NCBI GenBank assembly: GCA_943737045.1
Contig: CALSFV010000342.1
Span: 62,001-126,000 of the forward strand
Direction: 5' to 3'
From: Parapristionchus giblindavisi
Lineage: Eukaryota; Nematoda; Chromadorea; Rhabditida; Diplogasteridae
Length of the DNA: 64,000 nucleotides
Under the pieces are notes generated by a model, which was given only the letters and a program-made list of their open reading frames with translations, did not search any database and had not been told where the DNA came from. Positions 25,301-37,300 of this stretch are shown piece after piece. Numbering within the stretch: the first letter of the stretch is position 1; each line of letters opens with the position of its first letter. Made by a program: the position numbers and the translations under genes.

Positions 25301-28300
25301 TGAGCTATAGAAAAACTTTGGCTCCTATATTTTTACGAAAACTAAACAATAAAATCTATTTACAAAAATACTGATTAAAATATCGATCTTCTAATGATGC
25401 AGGTGCATTCTCCTGGACATTCTAGGAAATTCTGCTGTTGACTACTCGATACCAAAACCACACCCCGAAGAGCTACAGAGCTTCAAAGTCGGCCGATTTC
25501 GGCGTCGAAAAAGTTTGACGTCGTCTCTCGACGTTGAAAATGAAGATACGCAAAAAAGCTCGCGCTATCATGTTAGGGACCCTATAGACTATCGAAAAAT
25601 GAAGTAATATATGGTGGTCAAAAAATGTGCCAACCACCCCCGGATTTTACTCGATTCTTCAGCGACACGCGTGATATACTACTACATATGAGCTGTTCAT
25701 GAGAATATGAGCTACAGCACATTTACCACATATGAGCTGTGATAAATGTGTTGTAAATGTAAATGAAAATGAGCTGTTCAAAATGGAAGTGACGAAAAAA
25801 ATCCAAGAAAATTCTTCTCTACTTAAGCACTCTCTCTCCTCTTTTCTTTCCCTTTCGCAACTGCCGGGATCAAGTGATTCTGGTAGTACTCCTTTTCCAA
25901 TCAAGATACGGTAGATATTTGATAAATAATCAATCGATAATCTTATCAGTATGATTATGATCTGTACAATGGCCTATCAAGCACGACGACGTCGACGATC
26001 AAAATCGCAATCATCGAAGAGTTTATTACACTCTCTCGTGCTTCCATGCGATTGATGATAGTGATAGGGAGGGGGAGAGGGAGAGGGAGAGGGAGAAGGA
26101 GAAGGAGAGGGACAAGGGAAGGGGGGAAGAGAAGGAGAGAGGGAGAGAGAGATGAATAGAGAGAGAGGAAGTTTGAGAGGACTGAGGTGGGGAAAAGAAT
26201 GAAACGTTGCTAGATGATTCCGATTATTTGCTTTTTCTGAGATCAATCGTATTATTTTCTTCATTCATCTCGTACACGCCTTTACATTAATTTTCTTATT
26301 GTTTTAGTTTCATAATAGTTCCGTATCACTAGCCTAGTAGTCATTTCCGTAGGACTTGTTATGAGTACAAGAGTGTCTTGCATAACGGAATTTAACATTA
26401 CCATTTATGCAAAAATAGTGAGTACACGAACCCCCCCCCCCCAAGGGCCTTCCGACTGACAATTTCTTCGAGTACCCGGGAGACGCATTTCTGATCGCTC
26501 ACTCAACGGGTAGCCAAAATAAGAGCAAAAAATCACGGGTGTGCGGAAAATATGATTCTTTTTTTAGTTACTTGGATATTCTTCTCTGTTCAAAGTGCTC
26601 AAATGTGCAAATCTGAATATTTTTCGAATCTATATGCCAAGTGCTATTCTAAAGCATAGAGACGATAGCTAGAACATAAGCCAGATGACGTACACGAGCG
26701 CGATGCTTTCGTTAGAATAATTTTTTTTTAATTTTAAAACTCGCCTAACTTCCTATGAAACTAGACGGACTGACCGACAGGCAGAATCATATTGATGAGA
26801 TTATCGATTGATTAAATTATCGATTGATTAAAATTATCGATTGATTAAGATTATCGATTGATTAGAACTCGCCTGAATTCCGATCAGACTCGACAGACTG
26901 GCTTTGCGGTCTGTGGTGTCCTGCACGACCGAACCCGCCTCCTCCTCCGCCTCTTGTAGTAGGCCTGCAATCACGAACGCTGATGGTCTATCAATATCCC
27001 AGACCCTTCAGATGCTTGTGGGTACCCCGAGGTTGAGACAGAAGCGCGTGTGGGTACCCTAAAAACCGTAAAAATTTCAACAAATATTGTTTGCTGTAAA
27101 AGGCACACCAAGCTAATTGGACTCCCCGCTCTGGCCACACTTTAACACAGACAAAGAAAGCGAGAGAGCGTTGCGAGAGCGGACATTTCCAAATTAGCTC
27201 CGGGAGTGCATTTAATAAATTTTTGCTTTCTTGTATCTGAAGATAGTTCCATTGTCGTCTTGCTAAGATTATTAACAAGGGAACTATTTAACCTTACCAC
27301 AAAATTCTCTAATTTTGACACCCTGGCGTAAATCTACATGGAAAAAGGTTTCTAAAAAGTTAAATCAAAAGTTCCACATTCGCGTTTTAAGTCCTTTTTC
27401 GGGCCTCTGAAAATGCACTGGATTTGACCAATAAGATTCCAAAAAAAAACTAAAAGACGCAGAAAGCCAAAAATGTTCAAAAATGGCCATAAATACACAA
27501 AAAGTAGACCCAAAGAGGGCCAAAAAGGCAAAAAAATGTCCAAACAGGTCCAAAAAAGCCTAAAAATGCTCTTTTCAGAAGACCGAAACAGGCCTTAAAA
27601 AGCGAATGTGGAACTTTTGACCTAACTTTTTAGAAACCTTTTTCCATGTAGATTTACGCCAGGGTTTCAAAATTAGAGAATTTTGTGGTAAGGTTAAATA
27701 GTTCCCTTGTAAGTTAAATGTTTCATTCGAAACATATTTGAAACTGCGCACTCTGGACCAATAAATTCCCTAAAAATATCACTTTTGGCCACGTTTTTGA
27801 GTTTCTTTGGACAAATCTTGTTTGAGCTGTGCTTGATAGGAACGTTTTAGCGTTCGTCGGTGTATATTTGGGAAAATTATAATCTTTGGCCCAAATCAGG
27901 CAAAAACCGTTTTAGGGTTGACGAATGATTCATTTTGAAATGCGAAATTGAATATGTTTCACTTTTCGTATATTTCGACTTGTGATCTTCGGATGCGATG
28001 ATCAATTCCCATTGCATTATACTCTGTTCAATAGTTGCGAAAAGAAAAGAAAATCAGCCTCGTTTCGCCTCGTTTTCTTTGCTTTTCGATACCAAAATTG
28101 CAAAAATTGTTCGGTATCAAAACAAACCGAATCTGCTTGTTTTCTTGTTTGTTATTTTTTGTCAGAACCTTGCTTGTACTGGAAAGGTTGTTTTAATTTT
28201 TATTTATTTATTAAAAATATTTTTACCTTGTTTGACATCCGATGTACGCCTCTGTACTTCTTTCACGAGTAGATGAAGACGATCTTTGACGATGAAACTT

Positions 28301-31300
28301 AGTTGAGATCTGGAAAATCGATATTAGGGACAAGTTCAAAAATCGATAATACCAATAATTACAATAGAGGGGTTATCAGTTTGGTTTTTCGGTTTCCCTT
28401 TACAGGAAATGCCTGTAATTGTTCAAATCATCTGTAAAAAACCCTTGTATCGGACCTCATTGTCGAACTAATCAGTCACTCATTGGCAACCATTCACTCC
28501 TCAATGGGCATGTGCCTGATAAAGGTCATTATAATGTTTGGTATTGACTTGTGGAAGTAGTCAAATTAAAGAACCAAGTCAATTTGACATCGAGATAAGC
28601 ATGTTGAACAGCCCTCTCTAATGAATTCTAATCTCGCATTGTATGAACTGTATCATCTCTCAGTATACTTTGTGGATTAACAGAGTAGGAGACGGGAAAT
28701 GCGACGTGCGATTGGTTTGAGATATCATGGCGGCACGTCCCTGGTTTTTTGGCCTAGGCAATGTTTGAATTGCACGTGCACTCCCGCAGGACTGTGGCTT
28801 GAATAATGGGCGGCACATTTACCTTTTCCTCTTGCCCCACCCCCCTTTGTTCTGCGCGGTCAATCATTACCAAAATGAGTGTGGCGTAGAATTGCAAAAT
28901 AGTCTTGGCCAAAAAGCAGAGAAGTGCAAATAGTCTTGGCCAAAAAGCAGAGAAGTGCAAATAGTCTTGGCCAAAAAGCAGAGAAGTGCAAATAGTCTTG
29001 GCCAAAAAGCAGAGAAGTGCAAATAGTCTTGGCCAAAAAGCAGAGAAGTGCCATCATGGTAATTAATGATATCTTATGGACACTATTTTTGAGGAAAAAC
29101 ATAATAATGATGCCAGACATGCATAGTTATTCCTTTTTATGTAAAAAAGACGCTGTGTACTCACAATTAAAATTTTGGACATGACATCTATTCGGAAAAG
29201 ATATTCGGTTACCTTCCGGTCTTTGAGCGAATACATTTGCAAATATATTCAACATGTCTAACAAACCAAAAAACCCCTCTTGGTTCAGTGATTGAATGTG
29301 TTCCCTAAAATATAAGTTTGGCCTTGGGAATAAGTTGAAATATTATCCGAACATTGCAGAAGCGAGTTCTCGCAATTTTGCGATTCACTGCAGTTTTCAG
29401 GATTTCGTATCTCAAAAATTGTTCATTGTCTAATTATGCGTTTGGCTATTTATGATGAATAAATTATTACATATTACAGACTGCTTGGAATTTCACGCTT
29501 TATATTAATAGTAATTTATCCACGCCCGAACAGTTGAAATGAAAATAATTCTGATTTGATATGGATAATGATTCTCCAGGGCATCACGGTTGAAATGGTG
29601 TCTTACTTCTTACAAGTGTCTAGTTAGTGTCTTGTGCCTTCTTTCTTGCCTCCTGACTTTATCATATTCCAAACATTTAAATGAATCTTACAATAAACTC
29701 CGAGGTCAGATAAATTTATTATTATTATAAACGTCTTGAAATTTCATGTTTTGTCTTAATTCTTAGTCCATCTTCATGTCTTTAGCCCTCGCTTATTTGA
29801 GAAGCATGTTATCTCCATTGTTTGTCTTCGCTTTGTTGATCTAACTTCTTTCGAGTAAGTCTAGAGAGTACGGAATTTTGTTGAGGAAAGTCACATTCCT
29901 ATGTAGATCGAGCTCAGTTTCATTCTCTAGTCCCGCCCTTTGCTTTCACGAAGAGACAAAGCCTCTAATTCATATCTGACGTACATAAATCTGAAATTCT
30001 GAAACTTTCAAGTTCAAAAGTCTCGTATTATATATTATAATATCATTCTATTTATTTATCTATTGATCTATCTATCTATTTTATTGGTGCACACAACTGA
30101 TATCTATGTATACATTTTTGCCTATGGAAAATTTCAAAGGCACTTCCGAGCTAATTTTACTCTCCGCTCTGGTAGCGCTCTCTCGTAGACAAAGAAGGCG
30201 TGAGAGCGTTTCCAGCGCGGATAGTTTCAAATAAGCTGGCTGTGCCAGTAAAAAGCCATTCTTTCTTATTATAGAATTAAAACTGTCCGAACAATACAAA
30301 TTCCGCTATTTGCCGCGCAATACTCAGACTCCGCCCACTTCTTCGCGCGACATACCATTTTCTCTTATTTCATCGATTTTTATGGCGTCTTCTCGTCATT
30401 TAATTGGGCTTTCAGCAAAAATAAAATTATATGCATTTACAAAACGTTCGGAAAAACCTCCCGAAATTAGGCGAAAATTTTGGAGTGCGTTTTTCTCAAC
30501 GGTGGAGAAGTTTACTATATTCGGCATTTGCGCGATGTATGCAAAACTTTTGTAATTCTATAATATCTCAGTATTCCCAGACACCTGTTTACAGCCACTC
30601 TAAGTGCGGCCTTTAGTATTTCGTCAGCACAAGAAACTCTCTGGCCACGCTATCTCGCTTTGTTTATCTACGAGAGAATATTGCCAGAGCGGTGAGCAAA
30701 ATTAGCCTGGAGTATGTCTATAATAGCAGACATCTGTTTACAGTCATAGAAAGTGCGTCCTTTACAATAGGATTTCGTCAGCACAAGAAATAGTCCCGTC
30801 TATCCCACTTTGTTGACCTACGCACAGTTACTGCAAATGCCACAGCGCGACCGGTCACCCCCACCGCGCACTCTCTCATATTCTAACACTCTCTCGTCCG
30901 TCTGCCATGGTACTCTCTCATATTCCAATACTCTCTCATCCGTCTGTCACCGTACTCTCTCATATTCCTTTACTCTCTCGTACGTCTGCAACGGTACTCT
31001 CTCATTTTCGCACACTCTCTCGTCTGTCTGTCTGAACACAAAGGCTATTCGAAAAAACTATGCGAAAAAGTGTGGAAGAACTGTGCAGTGTTGTCCGTGT
31101 TTCACTAGTTAACTAGTCGTTCAGTTAACCAGTTAACTTCACTAGTTGACTGTTTTTCGCGTTATTTGTTTGTATTATTGCCTAGCTTGGGTACATGGAG
31201 CGGCTTTGTAAAAAGTATAGAATTCTCCAGTATTTGCTACCTTCTAGTTCTCTCTCGTCCCTTTTGTTCTTCTTCCGCCCCTTGGGCTTTTTTTCGATTC

Positions 31301-34300
31301 TTCATCATATGTTTGTTGCTCTGCCTTCTCTCACTCTCTTCGTCTCTCTAATACTCCATCTCTCTCTCCTCCTCCTCCTCCTCCTCTCTCTCTCTCTCGC
31401 TTTCTAGCCGTCTCTTCAGCTGTTTATGCTCTCTCGTCGGCAGTGATCTCTGGCATAGCATAGTCTTGAGTGATCTCTGGTAAGAGTGTAGATCCCTCTT
31501 GAAAGACGTGCACCGCAACATCACTTCGAGAAAGAGAAAACAGGTGAGAGAGCACGCAAAACGAGAGAACCAGACAGCCAGAAATTCTTGGCACCTTGCC
31601 AAGAACCAAGGGTTTCTTGGATTCCGACCTCCTGACGTAGCGTAATATATTTCTTATCTGCACACATCACACGCTTCTATCATTCCGCCTCCCTGTTATC
31701 TCTTGGCCCGGTGCCAAGAGCCACTCTCGCTGTCTGACTCTCTTCATTTGCCTTGTCTCTCGTCATTTCTCCGCTTCTCTGTAGTGTTCTGGCCGAATCA
31801 TTGTTATCGCTTACTACGCAACTGATTCTTGAAAAGCTCAAATCATCATTAAGTCTTTTAAGGAGTCTTTTATCTCTTGCTTCTAATGCAACGACGTTTA
31901 TAGGCCACTTTGCACAGCTTGTGTTCTTTTTTCTTCCTCTTCCGTGACTTTATTGTTTTCTTTGCTTTGCTGTTTTCTTTTTTTCTACTTTTCCTTTCTT
32001 CTTCTTTTCTTTTTTCTTTTCTTTTCGTTTCTTTTCGTTTTCTTACTTTCTGAGGATAAGACAATCCTGAATGTGTTAAGCGGTGCCTCCCTTATCACGA
32101 TACTATAAAGTTTTTTCTCACAACTGTCCCACTCTGATCTTTGATCTTGGCACTAGAGAATACGTTATTGATACGCCCCCGACCATCTTCACCTCGCCTT
32201 ACCTATTTTCCCATTGTCTATTCCGCCCTATTTTATTCCATGTGCAAATCTTCTTCATCATATCGTTTTTTACTTGCTGAAACATCTTCGCGATGTATGA
32301 TAAATAAATAAAAATAACTGTGCAACGTTTCGTTTTTTCTTCATTTATTTCTTTAGAAGCTAATGTTGCTGATTTTCTTCTTTATTTTCTTATTTTTATA
32401 TTAGTTCCTCGATGAAACAAATGGAGAGTGGTCGCTCATGTTAGGCTCGCTGCTCTTAATGAGCAACGTGAAACATATTCCAAAACGTGAATAACTGTGA
32501 TTTATCAACCGTATGGGATCGTATATTTCGTCGAGTTCATTAATCTGTGATCGGAGGAATCCTTTAAACCAGAAATAGTTTGAAATAGTTCCGCTCTCGC
32601 CATGCACTCTCACAGATAAAGAAAGCGAGAGAGCATAGCCAGAGCGGAGAGTTTCAAATTAGCCTAGTGTGTTACTTTAAGTGACTGTTGTAGGCGCGTG
32701 AACTTGAGCGACAACTACGTTGAAATATCTGTCTTTGTCTGATATTCACAGAAGTTAGAGAAAGAGACGAGAGAGTGTGCAAAACGAGAGAGTCAGACGG
32801 CGAGAGATATGGCGAGAGAGTGTGCAAAACGAGAGATGTCTGACATGCTCACTCTTTTCACCGTCTAGCATGTGTCACGGAGTGCTAGCATAGAGTGCAG
32901 AATTTAGCCCCAGGCGTTAGACTTCACAGGAGCATCGATTTTTCTTGTTGATTATCCTCTTTTTTTTAAATCTAAAATAATATTGTGAATGGAAAAATTA
33001 AAATAAAATAACGCTATGCGTTTATTAAAATAAATAATGGATTGACATCTCCTTATTGCTACCTTATTGCTATTTTATCTACGCCCGAGCATTAAATAAA
33101 TAATATTAATGCATGTACAAGAATAAGTATGCATGCACTTTAAATGTAAATTATAAAATAAATAAGTTAGCTAATGATGTGCCCTATGGTGATTCGGCTG
33201 CTACGTCGATGTCATATTTCAAAGCCATTTTATCATTCTTGAAACATTTGGATTTTGATCTCGATTCGCTTCACTATTCATGTATGAGCCATCCCCCGCA
33301 GATGAGCAATCAGAGTTTCTTTCTAAATGATTCTGCTCTTTTCGTTTACACTGGAATAGCGTGGAGCCATTTCGTTGATGGATTTTTATCTTGTTCAAAA
33401 TTTGCCTTTCAACGCTCTAACCATGTGAAATACAGTCGCGCCGGAAAGTCAGTGCCAACTTTTTGTTTTTGCTATATTTGTTGAACCAAGCGTGGTATGG
33501 GGTCGCTCTCGCGAGTTCTTATGGGAAATTTATCGAGGAATCCGGCCCTGATATTGCCGACTCATGAAAATGTCTCATTATTGCGTAATGATGACGCAAT
33601 CGAAGTCCACTTTTTTGAAAAATCATAACTCCGAGGAAAAATTTTTTCCAGCCTACCGTTCTTCTATAAGTTTGAGATCTACGCGTCGGCTACCCAGAAA
33701 AAATTTTTTAGGTTGCTGCGATTTTTTTCAACCGCAGCGGCCTTGCTGCAAAATGGCGGCTGCAAACTCAGATCTCAGCTCCAAGACATGCTAGAGACTC
33801 GTTCTTGGGATCAAAATGATCCTTATGATGTCCCAAATAATCGCTGATAGTTTGGTTCTGATCGGACCACAATTGCCTTCAGTACACCAAAAAGTCACTT
33901 TTTCAGATGACCTCACTTTGAGGGCCTACAATTATGAGAGTGATTTTTCTAAAAAATGTGGTTCTTGTGCTATAATATGCCAAATCCATCCCAGAAGCCA
34001 TCCTCACACTTTGGTGAAAGCACCTTGCTTCGCATCTTCACGGCAAACGATAAGCGAGCATGCACCCGCTTCGGAGGCGCACGTCCGGGGGAGGGGAGGG
34101 GAGGGAGGGGCGCGCGCACTCACAGTGAGTGTGTGCGGGAAAGACTGATGTGGCACCGAGGGGCTGCAATATGGGTTCTCCCAAGCTTGCAGACGTATTA
34201 TATGATGGTTTCGGCACAGTTTCGCACAAGAACGGAAATTTTAGAAAAATCACTGTCATAATTGCATGCCCTCAAAGTGAGGTCATCTGAAAAAAGCGAC

Positions 34301-37300
34301 TTTTTGGAGTACTTTATGGTGGCCTAGTGAATTTTTATAATTGAAAAGAATACATTTTACTACAAGAATTTTCAAAAATTAGAAAAATTAGTAGGACACC
34401 AAAAAGTACTCCAAAAAGTCACTTTTTTCAGATGACCTCACTTTGAGGGCATGCAATTATGACAGTGATTTTTCTAAAATTTCCGTTCTTGTGCTAAAAT
34501 GTGCCGAAACCATCATAGAATACGTCTGCAAGTTTGGGGGAACCCATCTTGCAGCCCCTCGGTGCCACATCAGTCTTTCCCGCACGCACTTACTGTGCGT
34601 GCGCGCGCCCCTCCCTCCTCTCCCCTCCCCTGGACGTGCGCCTCCGAAACGGGTGCATGCTCGCTTATCGTTTGCCGTAAAGATGCGAAGCAAGGTGCTT
34701 TCACCAAAGTGTGAGGATGGCTTCTGGGATGGATTTGGCATATTATAGCACAAGAACCACATTTTTAGAAAAATCACTCTCATAATTGTAGGCCCTCAAA
34801 GTGAGGTCATCTGAAAAAGTGACTTTTTGGTGTACTGAAGGCAATTGTGGTCCGATCAGAACCAAACTATCAGCGATTATTTGGGACATAATAAGGATCA
34901 TTTTGATCCCAAGAACGAGTCTCTAGCATGTCTTGGAGCTGAGATCTGAGTTTGCAGCCGCCATTTTGCAGCAAGGCCGCTGCGGTTGAAAAAAATCGCA
35001 GCAACCTAAAAAATTTTTTCTGGGTAGCCGACGCGTAGATCTCAAACTTATAGAAGAACGGTAGGCTGGAAAAAATTTTTCCTCGGAGTTATGATTTTTC
35101 AAAAAAGTGGACTTCGATTGCGTCATCATTACGCAATAATGAGACATTTTCATGAGTCGGCAATATCAGGGCCGGATTCCTCGATAAATTTCCCATAAGA
35201 GCTCGCGAGAGCGACCCCATACCACGCTTGGTTCAACAAATATAGCAAAAACAAAAAGTTGGCACTGACTTTCCGGCGCGACTGTAGGACTCGCCCTGTG
35301 TTAGTTTGAAATTGTTGTTGAGAAAGAACGGATGAATTGGCAAATATTGTGCTGTTCATGTTTTCGTTTCTTTGTTTCACTATTTTTCCTCGCTATTAGC
35401 TAGAATAAGTATGAAGCACCTCAGCACGCCCAGACTAATCTGTCGTTTAGTGGCAACCATTCCCTCCCCAATGGTTCTGTGCTTGATAAAGGTCATTAAT
35501 CTGTAAATTAGCTAGAAAGCACTCACAAACAATGTGTTTTTTTTTCTGTACGAAAGACACACTCCGAGCTAATTTTACTCCCCGCTATAACAACGCTCTC
35601 TCGCTGACAAAGAAAGCTATAGACTCTAGTATGGAGTATAGCCAGAGCGGAAAGTTTCAAATTTGTTCGGAATGTCCCTTTAATAAAACACCGACAAATA
35701 CCTAGGAAAGTTATTGAGAGTGTCCAAAGTGTTGCCAACAAGCATTTCGTATTCCTTTGAACTTCGCAACCGCGAAGCCATCGATCATAGAACTGTTTCT
35801 CTTATCTTTGAAGCTTTTTTGTTCCAAACCTTGATCACCCATCACTATTACCAAGGAAGAGTGGATGAATAGATCACTAATCGCTGAACCCATCAGTCGA
35901 TAAGCTGACCGTAAAAGACAGCTCATTTTACTCTCCGCTCTGGCAACACTCTCGCACACAAAGAAAGCGAGAGAGTAGCAAAGTATCTTTAGGTGTCACT
36001 TTAAGCTCCCGATTAATTTTTCGATTGACAGTTTTCTTATCGGCTGATGGGTTCAATGATTAGCGAGCGCACTACGTCACTGGTTTCCCTCAAAGAGATT
36101 AAGATAAGCGTCAGTGCCAAATTTGAAGAAATACTATGCAAGTTTACGAATTCTCAAAGTAAATACTGTCGATTAGGTCCCTACAAACGTAGAATTTATC
36201 GAAATGTCGTTATGCGCAATGTTTCCTAGACCCATTCTGTCTGTCTGATCTGATATTTTGATCTTGTCTGGCTATCAAAGAAATAAACGTCTTATGTCAT
36301 ACTACCGTGAAATCATAGCGTGATCATTTCTTCCTTTGTCTTGATCGCAAGGTGTACCCCATAATTCTATCGCATTATCTTCTTATCAATTGTGATCCTA
36401 TCAGTGCTATCATAATGAAGATGAGCGGGCCCCGACCGGGCGACGCCTGCTCGACTTATAGTCTCCAGTGATTGATACGATGAGTCAGGGTTGATCTTTG
36501 ATCTTTGGGGGGGGGGGGGGCGCTAACATCAGATTCGCGTGTGCTACGTGACTTTTGATTTGGTCGCTTTGTGATTTATTTCTGCCTTTGCTCTGATAAA
36601 TGTCAGAGAAGCCAAAGGTGGAGATGGGATGGAAGACAGGGACACTCTTCTCACTAGCAATAGTTCTTTTACAAATACAAAGTGCTTTATTTCTGTATTT
36701 ATTTCTTTATTTCCTATATTTTAAAAACAAATTATTACTTATTTTAATTAAATTGATTTTCTTTCTGCATATTCATCCATTGGGGGATGGTTGCCACTAA
36801 ATAACAGCCAGTGCACGCGAAGCATACATTTTCGGTGCCCTCACCGAATTGTTTTTATATAGTGGGTCGATTTATAAAAATCGTTATTTTTCGCAAAAAT
36901 TGTAATCTTTCACATAAAAATGAGCATTATATAGTGGGTCAACCCTGAAAATGCGCCGTATATAGTGGGTCATTCCGCACACTGTGAGGGTATGAAAATG
37001 TATGACGCGAAGGCGCGAATCTTGAGCTAGTTCTTCTGACTCTTATTGGGCTACTGATATCAACTACTGACGCTTTTCGCAGTATCAGAGCCGTTACACA
37101 TTCACACTTCTCGAATGGCTATCACAACCATCCAGGATGATATCGGTGTTCTCATTTTTCTTCTTTATTTTCCGAATTATTTTTTGCGCTGTGCTCATTA
37201 GTGATCTTTGGATAACTCCGCAGCACTTGTTCATTTGTTCCCACTCATCGAACTTTTTCATCAAGGTCTGAATCATCCGTGTTTTAAGCAGATGTTAGCA

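Larger units (their letters stand above)
24077..25678. mobile_element. Foldback element D, 1.6 kb (TATATCACGCGTGTC ends)
   Basis: The left end TATATCACGCGTGTCGC is mirrored by GCGACACGCGTGATATA at the right end. Arms of about 460 bp (24077-24540 and 25195-25678) share blocks such as AGATAGCGCGAGCTTTTTTG and TCGAGAGACGACGTCAAACT. The spacer (24545-25190) holds an acidic minus-strand open frame and a tRNA-like sequence. The terminal motif resembles those of elements B and C. It lies in the intron between channel exons 26873-26964 and 23630-23693. Confidence 0.87.

Noticed and set aside
28892..29051. Possible CRISPR array
   Set aside because: The 31-bp units are directly adjacent with no spacers; the genome is eukaryotic.
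28860..29120. Repetitive frame reading [20 protein letters not shown]
   Set aside because: Encoded by the 31-bp tandem repeat.
33113..33484. 123-codon frame left of element E
   Set aside because: It runs into the element's terminal repeat and has no recognisable motif or splice context; likely chance.
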